Source: Synechococcales cyanobacterium bin59.metabat.ball.084
Lineage (GTDB): Bacteria; Cyanobacteriota; Cyanobacteriia; Cyanobacteriales; Chamaesiphonaceae
Reading direction: 5' to 3'
DNA length: 64,000 bases
Assembly (NCBI GenBank): GCA_013297675.1
Contig: JAAFHZ010000006.1
Span: forward strand, 23,381-87,380
Under the pieces are notes generated by a model. It was not told the DNA's origin, searched no databases, and saw only the letters and a program-made list of their open reading frames with translations. Below, piece after piece: positions 49,482-57,658 of this stretch. A program made the position numbers and the translations under genes. Position 1 is the first letter of the stretch; the number at the start of each line of letters is the position of its first letter.

Positions 49482-49967
49482 ATGCTGGCTTATATTCTTT
49501 CAGTAATAGTCGGTACGGGCAGTGTTGGTCTGTATCTTGCCGCTTTTTTGTTTCCCGAGATTCATCGACCCAAAGATATTTTCTGGAGTGGGTTGGGGCT
49601 ATTTTATGCCTTGGTCTTGTGGGTTAATGGAACAAATCTTAGTGGTGGATTGCTGCTGGGTCAAGCATTGAGCGTTGTGTTGTTGGGTTGGTTTACCTGG
49701 GAAACCCTCAGCCTCCGCCGCGCAATAATTCCGGAAAATCAGCGAACGCCAGTGCCGCCAATGCCCAATTTTGATCTATCGGCTGGGCGAAAAGCAGCCA
49801 TATTGCAGCTAGAGTCGGATAGTATTATTGATGATTTATCAGCGGCGTTTGCTGAGCCAATTGAACCGATCACCCCAGGTGAAAGCGAAGCTAGCGAAGA
49901 GCCTTGGATCTCAATTCGGCAAGAATTCCCACCTGAATCTGCTAACCCATCAACGCCTAACGAATAA
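49482..49967 (+). CDS. ycf66: Ycf66-family membrane protein
   Basis: 161 aa from ATG 49482 (adjacent GTG at 49479 also possible). Three hydrophobic segments in the first ~80 residues, then WFTWETLSLRRAIIPENQRTP, the hallmark of Ycf66, and an acidic Pro/Ser-rich tail. Ycf66 is conserved in cyanobacteria and some plastids; function unknown. It precedes the serine hydrolase by 15 bp and probably shares its mRNA. Confidence 0.82.
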   Translation: MLAYILSVIVGTGSVGLYLAAFLFPEIHRPKDIFWSGLGLFYALVLWVNGTNLSGGLLLGQALSVVLLGWFTWETLSLRRAIIPENQRTPVPPMPNFDLSAGRKAAILQLESDSIIDDLSAAFAEPIEPITPGESEASEEPWISIRQEFPPESANPSTPNE

Positions 49968-49982
49968 CTTGGAGCATCTGGA

Positions 49983-50918
49983 ATGAGTTTTTATATTAGT
50001 GATGAGCAGGTCGATCGACTGGGTAGCGAAATTATTGCCAATACCCAGCAGGCTTTTCCGGGTGTTTCTGGTGAACAGATCGCTTTAACTTGGTTGGTTT
50101 ACGATGCCAATGCTCCGATCCATACCGGCGGCGCAATTTCGGCTCCAGATTTTTGGCGTTATCAGCCTCGGGGCTTCGGCCACCACGATCAGCGCCGAAT
50201 TTATCCAGCCAGCATTATCAAGCTGTTTTATTTAGTCGCTGCTCAAGAGTGGCTAGAAAAAGGCATGGCCAACCCCTCGGCTGAGTTCGATCGAGCGTTG
50301 ACAGACATGGTGGTAGATTCTAGCAACGATGCCACTAGTCTGGTGGTGGATGTGCTCAGTGGCACTAATAGCGGACCAACGCTACCCCCAGAACCATTCA
50401 AAACTTGGCAGCATCAGCGAAATATTGTAAATCGCTACTATCAATCTTTAGGCTGGCCAGAGCTAGCAGATATTAACGTCAACCAAAAGCCTTGGGGTGA
50501 CGGTCCCTACGGGCGAGAGCGGGAGTTTGTAGGTACTTTATACAACAACCGTAATATGTTGACTACAGCAGCTACTGCTCGGCTATTCCATAGTATTGTG
50601 GGCGGTGTGGCCGTGAGTGGCGATCGATCCCAATCTATGTTGGATTTAATGCAGCGAGATTTAAAGTTAGCGCCACCAAATCCCGGTGAAGAAAATCAAG
50701 TGGAAGGCTTTCTGGCGGCTGGCTTACCCTTAAATAGTCGAGCCTATTCTAAGGCGGGCTGGACTTCTCAGGTACGCCATGATGCTTGTTATGCGGTAAT
50801 GCCCAATCGACCAGCAAGCTTATTGGTGGTGTTTACCGAAGGTCATGCTCAAGAGCGACAGTTGTTGCCATTTATTGGTCAGCAGTGGGCTTTGGCTCTC
50901 AGTAAACTTTCCGGGTGA
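49983..50918 (+). CDS. Serine hydrolase, class A beta-lactamase-like fold
   Basis: 311 aa. Active-site SxxK is in YPASIIKLF (about residues 76-84), the SxN-like element is VDSSNDATS and the KTG-like element is SKAGWTS. No signal peptide is visible, so it may be cytoplasmic, unlike secreted beta-lactamases. Family members include penicillin-binding-type and unknown esterases. ATG 49983 with TTGGAG upstream. Probably co-transcribed with ycf66. Confidence 0.83.
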   Translation: MSFYISDEQVDRLGSEIIANTQQAFPGVSGEQIALTWLVYDANAPIHTGGAISAPDFWRYQPRGFGHHDQRRIYPASIIKLFYLVAAQEWLEKGMANPSAEFDRALTDMVVDSSNDATSLVVDVLSGTNSGPTLPPEPFKTWQHQRNIVNRYYQSLGWPELADINVNQKPWGDGPYGREREFVGTLYNNRNMLTTAATARLFHSIVGGVAVSGDRSQSMLDLMQRDLKLAPPNPGEENQVEGFLAAGLPLNSRAYSKAGWTSQVRHDACYAVMPNRPASLLVVFTEGHAQERQLLPFIGQQWALALSKLSG

Positions 50919-51464
50919 TTAAAGATCTCATGCTGATCGGCTAAGCTGCTGCCGATCGCTCCATCGATCGATTAGAAACGCTATGCAGATCTTAGTAAAA
51001 AATGTTCTTTGTGAACTATTTTTAAGTGTGATCCCCAGTCGATCACTCTTGGCAAATAAAGTGTTAATCTAAGGTTAACTTCCAGAATAAAAGTTGAGGT
51101 TAGAGCCTTCAGTTACTACTTCTGTTCTAGGTAAATCTCTAAAAAGCAATCGTAGTTTGGTTCCCCCAAATTACTGGATCGAATAAGGCTTTTTATCTAG
51201 ACGACTCCAGTACAGCACCTAGCTGTCATCGCCTTTTTTCCTATTTCAATACGTTCGAGTCACATCATATCTGTCTATAGCAATTTACTGCTGCTATTCT
51301 TGGTTTCTAGAATTATTTAAGTTGTTGATCAGCAGATTTTTGCGATTGCTCTTTACTATCTTTAGATGCTAGTTTCTGTAGCTATTGTTGCTATAAATTA
51401 GGATGCTTTGACTAGTTCGTCTTTCAAAGACAACTTATCCATTTATATAGTGGGAGATTTGCAC
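50919..51464 (+). promoter_or_regulatory. Long leader/promoter region of the hibernation factor gene
   Basis: 546 bp without a supported ORF (a TTG-initiated extension to 51408 is not conserved). In Synechococcus PCC 7002 the homologous lrtA gene has a long untranslated leader that stabilises the mRNA in the dark; a similar leader here is an inference from length and gene identity. The region is AT-rich. GGGAG directly precedes the true start. Confidence 0.5.
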
Positions 51465-52136
51465 ATGAAATTACTACTCCACGGTAAGAATATCGAGATC
51501 ACTGATGCCATCCGCGAATACGTTTATCAGAAAATAGAGAAAGCAGTCAGTCATTTTGAAAATTTCACGACCGAGGTAGATGTACATCTGTCTGTAAACC
51601 GCAATTCAAAAGTTGCCGAAAGACAAGTTGCTGAAGTAACCGTTTATGCCAACGGTACAGTGATTAGAGTGCAAGAAGCTGCCGAGATTCTCTATGCCAG
51701 CATTGATTTAGTCGCAGATAAAATTTCTAGGAAGTTGCGTAAATATAAGGAAAAAAACTTTGTAGCTAAAAAAACTCATCACTCTTTGAAAGAACAGAGT
51801 CTGAATAACGAAATTGAAGCGGAGGCGATTATTGATTTTGATTTGGTAGGCGATCGAGCAGCAGAGCTACCAGAGGAAGTAGTCAGAGTTAAATACTTTA
51901 GTATGCAGCCAATGAGCGTCAAAGATGCCTGGGAACACCTGCAAATGGTTGGCCACGACTTCTATATGTTCTGCAATTCCGAAACCAGCGAAATCAACGT
52001 AATTTATCAGCGCAATCATGGTGGCTATGGAGTAATTCAACCCCGCCCGGAGGAGTCGATGAATGCGAACGGCTTCAATAATGGCGCTAAGAAGGCAGTG
52101 GCTGCTGTGCAACCAGTGTTGAGAATGCGCGCTTAG
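51465..52136 (+). CDS. lrtA: Long-form ribosome hibernation promoting factor (HPF/LrtA)
   Basis: 223 aa from ATG 51465. The N-terminal ~100 residues are the RaiA/HPF domain ([53 protein letters not shown]). A linker follows, and the C-terminal ~60 residues are the dimerisation domain ([38 protein letters not shown]). Long HPF dimerises 70S ribosomes into 100S particles. In cyanobacteria this gene is the light-repressed transcript A. Its leader is long; a weak hairpin follows. Confidence 0.95.
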   Translation: MKLLLHGKNIEITDAIREYVYQKIEKAVSHFENFTTEVDVHLSVNRNSKVAERQVAEVTVYANGTVIRVQEAAEILYASIDLVADKISRKLRKYKEKNFVAKKTHHSLKEQSLNNEIEAEAIIDFDLVGDRAAELPEEVVRVKYFSMQPMSVKDAWEHLQMVGHDFYMFCNSETSEINVIYQRNHGGYGVIQPRPEESMNANGFNNGAKKAVAAVQPVLRMRA

Positions 52137-52147
52137 ATTGAAACAAT

Positions 52148-52180
52148 CGGTGGGTTTAGGGACTAAAACTAATCCCACCG
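52148..52180 (+). terminator. Possible terminator after lrtA
   Basis: CGGTGGG and CCCACCG form a 7-bp stem around a 19-nt loop, followed by TTCATAATTTTC. A weak T-tract keeps confidence low. Confidence 0.45.
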
Positions 52181-52241
52181 TTCATAATTTTCTAGGTTGG
52201 AGCAGCTTGCAATCCTTTTAGAAGAGCAGGCTTCGCTTCAC

Positions 52242-53885
52242 TCATTGATTAGAATCTGGGGGATTTGACGATTGAATAGGGCTAGCAGAAGGTGTGATAG
52301 GTGTGGGCGGAGTGGAGGGATTTTGAGTAGGTAAAGCAATCGGCGGTGGGGTTAGGTCGATAGCTCCGCTTGCGCCTGGGGCGATCGAAGTTGGCGCTGG
52401 TATGGTTGATGGCTGATTGCTAGGAATAATGCTTGGGGTTAGACTTGGCGAGGGAGAATTGCTAGGAGTGGGCGTAGTTGATGGTGGTAAAGAAACAGGT
52501 GAGGGACTGGCAGTGCTTGGAGACTTGCTCGTGAGCGGTGGCGAAGGCTTATTAAGCTGAGGTGATTTAGTAGTTATGGGGGTAGGTGTAGCTATTGGTT
52601 TAAAACAGAGATCAATTTGATCGCCAAATACCCACCCCCTTTTGCCATTAGGCTGCTGAATTTCTACAAATGCTTCTTTTATTTGTAGTGCTACAAACTT
52701 TTCGCCCCGTTGAAGATTGCCAATAACGCCAGAATTTCGATCGGGTTCAAAACGAACCTTGGTCACGTTCCCCCCTTTATTTGGAGTAGCTATCCGGCAT
52801 TGATTGCCAGCGAGAGCCTGCTCATACTGAGATTTTTTGAACACCGACCAGCCCGAATAACCGGCAAAGCCGCTAATACCGATCAATGCTGCTGTCCCAA
52901 TTATTTGGCCAATTGGGTTGCTAGTGGTAGCCGGTCTATTTGGGGGCGGAGGTGATTGCTGAGGTCTGGGGGGCTGTTGTACTGGCTGAGCGGGTGATAC
53001 TACATAAGTTGCCGCCGTTTTTTGAGCCACTGGTTGGGGAAGTGACTGTGGGGGCAATGGTAACAGCTCATTGCTATCGATGTTTTTTAGAGCTTGCAGG
53101 GCAGCGCTGGCATTGGTGAATCGATCGCGGAAGTGATAACGGGTCATTTCGCTGAGATGGGCGACCATCAGAGGGCTAGCTTGGACAAAATGCTGCCATT
53201 GCAGCTCTCCGGTAGCATCGTCTTCGATTAGCTCGCTGGGGTATTTGCCCGAAAGTGCTTGAATGCCAATTACGCCCAGAGCATAGAGGTCACTACTGGG
53301 GCGAGGATTGCCTCGGGCTTGCTCTGGAGACATATAGCCGGGAGTGCCGATCGCCACGGTTTGAAGGGCAGTCCCCAGGGTGGGCTGGTTGCGGACTTGT
53401 TTAATTGCTCCAAAATCAATTAGCATCAAGCAGCCATCGGCATCGCGGCGCATGATGTTATCGGGCTTAATATCGCGATGAATCACACCTTGACTATGGA
53501 CAAATTCTAAAATGCTGAGCACTTCACCTAGCATTTTGCGGACTGCGGCTTCTGGCCATCTTTGACCGGTCAGCTCCCGGCTGAGGGTGTGGCCACGCAC
53601 CAGCTCTTGCACCAGGTAAAACTCTTGCTGCTCTTCAAAGTAAGCCAAAAGCCGAGGAATTTTGTCGAAAGATCCCAACTGTTGGAGGGTTTCGGCTTCT
53701 TTCTGAAACAGCTTGCGGGCAATATCTAGTACGGCTGGGTCGTCAGTGGCGGGCTTAAGATGCTTTAAAACGCACTCTGGCTCCCCTGGCAAATGGAGAT
53801 CGGCGGTGATGTAGGTTTCCCCGAAACCACCAGCCCCTAAGACTTGGACTATGCGATAGCGTCCGGCTAATATTTGACCGATCAT
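52242..53885 (-). CDS. Serine/threonine protein kinase with TM helix and SH3-like domain
   Basis: 547 aa. The N-terminal Hanks kinase (~8-270) has GAGGFGETYIT (P-loop), the catalytic loop VIHRDIKPDNIM, LIDFGA (DFG) and GTPGYMSPEQARG. The ATP lysine is in ECVLKHLKP. After a Pro/Gln linker there is one TM helix (~330-350) and an extracytoplasmic SH3b-like domain with KVRFEPDRNSGVIGNLQRGE and WVFGDQIDLCF. The last ~110 residues are a Ser/Pro/Thr-rich tail. The layout is typical of cyanobacterial Pkn receptors; the ligand is unknown. ATG 53885. Confidence 0.93.
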   Translation of the reverse strand: MIGQILAGRYRIVQVLGAGGFGETYITADLHLPGEPECVLKHLKPATDDPAVLDIARKLFQKEAETLQQLGSFDKIPRLLAYFEEQQEFYLVQELVRGHTLSRELTGQRWPEAAVRKMLGEVLSILEFVHSQGVIHRDIKPDNIMRRDADGCLMLIDFGAIKQVRNQPTLGTALQTVAIGTPGYMSPEQARGNPRPSSDLYALGVIGIQALSGKYPSELIEDDATGELQWQHFVQASPLMVAHLSEMTRYHFRDRFTNASAALQALKNIDSNELLPLPPQSLPQPVAQKTAATYVVSPAQPVQQPPRPQQSPPPPNRPATTSNPIGQIIGTAALIGISGFAGYSGWSVFKKSQYEQALAGNQCRIATPNKGGNVTKVRFEPDRNSGVIGNLQRGEKFVALQIKEAFVEIQQPNGKRGWVFGDQIDLCFKPIATPTPITTKSPQLNKPSPPLTSKSPSTASPSPVSLPPSTTPTPSNSPSPSLTPSIIPSNQPSTIPAPTSIAPGASGAIDLTPPPIALPTQNPSTPPTPITPSASPIQSSNPPDSNQ

Positions 53886-53999
53886 AAAATTTTATGCCCA
53901 CATCCTCTGTAAAACTGTACCCGATAAAGCAGGGGTTTGACTGCTACTTGGTTTCCAGAGACGGCAATTTCGATCGAAAGATTCTAGAATTAGGTGGCA

Positions 54000-54494
54000 A
54001 TGGCACAGCGTTTGATTATGCAGGACTTTAACCAGAATTCTCATCATGCCTACGCCAATAATGGCCATGGGCTGAATTTCGTCAACTATTACAGCATGTT
54101 GGGGCTGCATCCTTCGGCGACTCCGATCGAGATTCGGCGGGCTTATCGGCATTTGAGCAAGGAGTATCACCCAGATACTACGGAGCTACCGGCAGCAGAG
54201 GCACACATTAAGTTTCAGGAGCTGAATCAAGCCTATGCGATTTTGAGTAATCCCACCCGTAGGTTGCTGCATGATCAGTCAATCGGCTATTCGCGGGTAA
54301 GGGTGATGCAGGCTCCGCCACCGCGAGTCAATGGCGAGTGGGAATCTAAGTCGGCTTATTTAGACCCGATCGATCGGCCTTTGTCTGCGGGGGAAATATT
54401 TATGCTGCTGTTACTCATTGGTTGTTTTGCGGTCTGTATTGGCTTGGTGTTGTTGGTGGCAGCGAGTCGTGGTGAGCTAACTGGCAGTTTGTAA
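54000..54494 (+). CDS. J-domain (DnaJ-like) membrane protein
   Basis: 164 aa from ATG 54000 (in-frame GTG at 53994). J domain at about residues 28-95 with NYYSMLGLHPSATPIEIRRAY and the HPD tripeptide in KEYHPDT, which stimulates DnaK. A linker follows, then one TM helix (MLLLLIGCFAVCIGLVLLV) near the C-terminus and the tail AASRGELTGSL. A diverged copy of the last 12 codons stands after the TIR-GUN4-HipA gene at 57063-57101. Confidence 0.9.
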   Translation: MAQRLIMQDFNQNSHHAYANNGHGLNFVNYYSMLGLHPSATPIEIRRAYRHLSKEYHPDTTELPAAEAHIKFQELNQAYAILSNPTRRLLHDQSIGYSRVRVMQAPPPRVNGEWESKSAYLDPIDRPLSAGEIFMLLLLIGCFAVCIGLVLLVAASRGELTGSL

Positions 54495-54603
54495 AGTTTT
54501 GGCAGATGGGTTGCTGGTTTAGTTGTTGGTCTTTATTCTGATAATTATAATGAAGAAGCTGATTGTCTCTTGTAAAACTCTTCGTACTTTTAAGTAGCTG
54601 GAT

Positions 54604-57054
54604 ATGAGTAAAAAGCCGTTAGTTTTTCTTGCTCACAATAGTCAAGATAAGCCTCAAGTCAGAATTGTGGCCGATGCTTTGAAGCAGAAAGGTATTGACA
54701 TTTGGCTAGATGAGGAACAGATTCCGCCAGGAGTATCATTTCAAGAATATATTCAGCAGGCCATTAAGGGTATTAGTTATGCTTTGATTTTTATTGGCAA
54801 AAATGGTATCGGGCGTTGGCAAACATGGGAAATACGGTCTTTCTTTACGAAGTTAGTAGAATCTGGAATACCCGTAATCCCAGTACTACTACCGGGTGTT
54901 CATAAGATCCCTGAAGATTTAATTTTTCTGAATGAAATCAATTACGTTAAATTTTCTGACGATATTAGAGATCAAAATACCATCAACAAAATAATTTGGG
55001 GGATTACGGGAAAATATAGCTACATTAATTATGATAGTCTAAAAAGCTTACTGCGGAGTGGATTATGGCGAGAGGCCAATGCAGAAACCAAAAGAATTAT
55101 TTTGCAATCTGCCAACAGAGAAAAGGACGGCTTTTTATATAATGAAGAAATACGAGATTTTGACGATAGTATTTTACTGCGGCTGGATAGCTTATGGCGA
55201 CAGTATAGTCAGGATCACTTTGGGTTTAGCATTCAGAAGAAGATTTTAAAAGATTGCCAACAAGATGCTACTATGTTTGCTTCTCAAGTGGGCTGGAAAC
55301 AAGGTGATGGCTGGGTTAATGAAGCTCATGCTAATTACAGTCTATCTGCACCACTGGGGCATTTACCATATGGAGTACTGCAATTAGTTGATATGAACAA
55401 CGCGATTGCGGAAGGGATTGTCAATGCACAATGGTCTGTTACTAAGGCTTTGGTTACTCAAGATTGGCAGCGTCAACTTATTTCTGATGCCGTCGGGGTT
55501 ATGGAGTTTTTGACGGGCAATAGAAACTTTAATTCCGGAGAGTTTAAAAAAGGTTTGGATTTTCAGCTAAAACATGATGAGCCTTGGTGGCAGGGAGAAA
55601 GAGCAGAGATACTGAAGATCAAAAATCTTTCTTTATTACTATTTTCATGTGCGGGGCTGGATGAAAACATAACAACAAATGTGCCCATGAGCACAATGAT
55701 AAATGTATTTATGAATGGTCGATTTTTAGGCCATCTTTCTAAGCTATTTAGTGGAGCGATGTTTTTTAAATACACAAGAGAATGGTTTATGGCAGAAGAT
55801 GCACAACCACTTTCATTATCTTTGCCATTAACCCTAAATGTTTACGATGGCAGTCAGGTCTATAACTTCTTTGATAATTTACTGCCAGATAGTCAACAAA
55901 TTCGATCGCGCATCCAAACCAGATTTAAAATCCCCACTAGTCACCCTTTTGATTTATTACAAGTGATCGGTGCTGATTGTGTGGGCGCTATTCAGCTTTG
56001 TACCAATCAAACAATACCCAATATCGAAGTGATCGATGCTCACCCTTTATCTACTGCCGAAATTGCGCAAACTCTGCGGGGTTATCAAGCGACCCCATTA
56101 GGCATGATCATCGAAGTTGATGCTTTTCGGATTTCGATCGCCGGAGCACAAGAAAAAACAGCCCTGTTATGGTATCAAAACCAATGGTGTCGGCCTTCCG
56201 GCACCACGCCCACCAGCCACATATTTAAACTTCCTATTGGCAATCATAGCAACTTAGACCTCAGCGAAAGCTGTGAAAACGAATGGCTGTGCCTAGAAAT
56301 TGCCAAAGCTTTTGGTTTACCTGCGGCCAATGCCCAAATTGAAACTTTTGATGGAGTAAAAGTATTGGTAGTAGAACGCTTCGATCGGCGTTGGTCACAA
56401 GATGGTAAATGGTTAATGCGTTTACCCCAAGAAGATTTTTGTCAGATACTGGGAGTTTCGCCCAATCTGAAATATCAGAATGACGGTGGGCCAGGAATCG
56501 TAGAGATTATGAAAGTGTTGGAGGGAGCTAGGGATGCAGAGAGTGATAGGGAATTATTCTTTCGATCGCAAGTACTGTTTTGGTTATTGGGGGCGATCGA
56601 TGGTCATGCCAAAAATTTCAGTGTTTATTTAGAACCCGGTGGTAGCTATTGTTTAACTCCTTTGTATGACGTAATTTCGGCGTATCCTTTGATCTCTAAA
56701 AATAGTTTGCCATCCCAAAAAATCAAGATGGCCATGGCGCTCAAAGGCACTAGTGGCAATCATTATCTCTGGTCAAAAATTCAGCCCCGGCATTTTTTGG
56801 CCACCGCCAAGGCCGTAGATTTTTCAGTTACCAAAGCCGAAAACATTTTGCGAGAAATGCTTGGTTCTGTCGAGACTGTTGCCAGTCAGATGGCCGGAAA
56901 ATTACCAGCTAATTTTCCGGCTCATATTAGCTCAGCAATTTTAGAAGGAATGGTTACGCTTGCAAAAAAACATAGCTCGATCAATATTGCAGACATTGAT
57001 GATCCTGCAATTTTACTTCCTCCGTTGTCAGATAGACTGCCGAAGTCTCGATAG
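54604..57054 (+). CDS. TIR-GUN4-HipA triple-domain fusion protein
   Basis: 816 aa in one uninterrupted frame. Residues ~5-130: TIR domain (PLVFLAHNSQDKPQVRIVAD, KGIDIWLDEEQIPPG, ALIFIGKNGIGRWQTWEI with Glu76 as candidate NADase residue, GIPVIPVLLPGV). Residues ~142-256: GUN4 domain, the tetrapyrrole-binding fold (SLLRSGLWREANAETKRIIL, LLRLDSLWRQYSQDHFGFSI, VGWKQGDGW, SAPLGHLPYG). Residues ~260-360: unassigned helical linker. Residues ~366-800: HipA Ser/Thr kinase with a small N-subdomain, GAQEKTALLW (~519), SHIFKLPIG (~537), VLVVERFDRRW, catalytic IDGHAKNFS (~664) and LTPLYDVIS. HipA kinases phosphorylate translation factors and cause dormancy. I see no hipB beside it, so control may come from the TIR/GUN4 part. 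Fusion biology is inference. Confidence 0.9.
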   Translation: MSKKPLVFLAHNSQDKPQVRIVADALKQKGIDIWLDEEQIPPGVSFQEYIQQAIKGISYALIFIGKNGIGRWQTWEIRSFFTKLVESGIPVIPVLLPGVHKIPEDLIFLNEINYVKFSDDIRDQNTINKIIWGITGKYSYINYDSLKSLLRSGLWREANAETKRIILQSANREKDGFLYNEEIRDFDDSILLRLDSLWRQYSQDHFGFSIQKKILKDCQQDATMFASQVGWKQGDGWVNEAHANYSLSAPLGHLPYGVLQLVDMNNAIAEGIVNAQWSVTKALVTQDWQRQLISDAVGVMEFLTGNRNFNSGEFKKGLDFQLKHDEPWWQGERAEILKIKNLSLLLFSCAGLDENITTNVPMSTMINVFMNGRFLGHLSKLFSGAMFFKYTREWFMAEDAQPLSLSLPLTLNVYDGSQVYNFFDNLLPDSQQIRSRIQTRFKIPTSHPFDLLQVIGADCVGAIQLCTNQTIPNIEVIDAHPLSTAEIAQTLRGYQATPLGMIIEVDAFRISIAGAQEKTALLWYQNQWCRPSGTTPTSHIFKLPIGNHSNLDLSESCENEWLCLEIAKAFGLPAANAQIETFDGVKVLVVERFDRRWSQDGKWLMRLPQEDFCQILGVSPNLKYQNDGGPGIVEIMKVLEGARDAESDRELFFRSQVLFWLLGAIDGHAKNFSVYLEPGGSYCLTPLYDVISAYPLISKNSLPSQKIKMAMALKGTSGNHYLWSKIQPRHFLATAKAVDFSVTKAENILREMLGSVETVASQMAGKLPANFPAHISSAILEGMVTLAKKHSSINIADIDDPAILLPPLSDRLPKSR

Positions 57055-57062
57055 CAACCTAT

Positions 57063-57101
57063 GTAGCCGCAAGTCGTGGGGAGCTATCGGGCAGTTTGTA
57101 A
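57063..57101 (+). pseudogene. Displaced 3' end of the J-domain gene
   Basis: Encodes VAASRGELSGSL plus stop, matching the C-terminus VAASRGELTGSL of the J-domain protein. The 40 bases differ at about six positions from 54455-54494 and both end in CAGTTTGTAAA. No further homology extends to either side. It starts nine bases after the stop of the fusion gene. Confidence 0.75.
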
Positions 57102-57374
57102 ACTGGATCGATCTATTAAACTAGCTTGCAATCTTTGCTGATTAAGGTTTTCAGGATTTGCAGTTCAACCTGAGCAGTTTTTTGGATAGCAGGCGATCGA
57201 CAATACCCTTTAAGCAAAAAATTTTTGTTGGCAACATTCATCGATGTTCCTGCATCTTTGGGTATATTACTAGAAATACAAATTGGATCGATTGTCAAGC
57301 AATCTTTACATTTGGTGTTTTGCCCGTACCCAGAATTCAATCTGCTTCAGCTCAAACTACAGGAGTGACCAGCC
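57102..57374 (+). promoter_or_regulatory. nblA upstream region
   Basis: 273 bp without a supported ORF, AT-rich. nblA transcription is induced by nutrient starvation in cyanobacteria. CAGGAG stands nine bases before the start. I could not pick a reliable NtcA or NblR site by eye. Confidence 0.4.
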
Positions 57375-57593
57375 ATGATGTCTCAGAATTTTGACCTAAC
57401 TCTCGAACAACAATTTAGCGTTCGATCGTTCCAAACCCAAATCCAAGACATGAGCCGCGAACAAGCTCAGGATTTTTTGGTACAGCTATACAGCCAAATG
57501 CTCTGGCAAGAAACGACCTACAAGAATTTACTCAAACACCAGTGGGGCATCGAAGAATGCCCAAATTGTCCTGGGTGCGCTAGAAATAATTGA
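57375..57593 (+). CDS. nblA: NblA, phycobilisome degradation adaptor
   Basis: 72 aa (or 71 from the second ATG). Family core: LTLEQQFSVRSFQTQIQDMS, REQAQDFLVQLYSQML and a C-terminal KHQWGIE. NblA is a small helical adaptor that binds phycobiliproteins and brings the Clp protease, causing bleaching under nitrogen or sulfur starvation. The C-terminal extension ECPNCPGCARNN, with three Cys, is not standard. sipA, a modulator of the NblS kinase, is at 42361. Confidence 0.88.
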   Translation: MMSQNFDLTLEQQFSVRSFQTQIQDMSREQAQDFLVQLYSQMLWQETTYKNLLKHQWGIEECPNCPGCARNN

Positions 57594-57658
57594 TGAATTC
57601 CCAGCGCTCAAACAAAAATAGTAATTTCACACTTAATTGCCCATCGGCCAATTTGCAC

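Noticed and set aside
51245..51265. GTTCGAGTC, T-loop-like sequence of a possible tRNA
   Set aside because: No acceptor, D or anticodon stem can be built around it.
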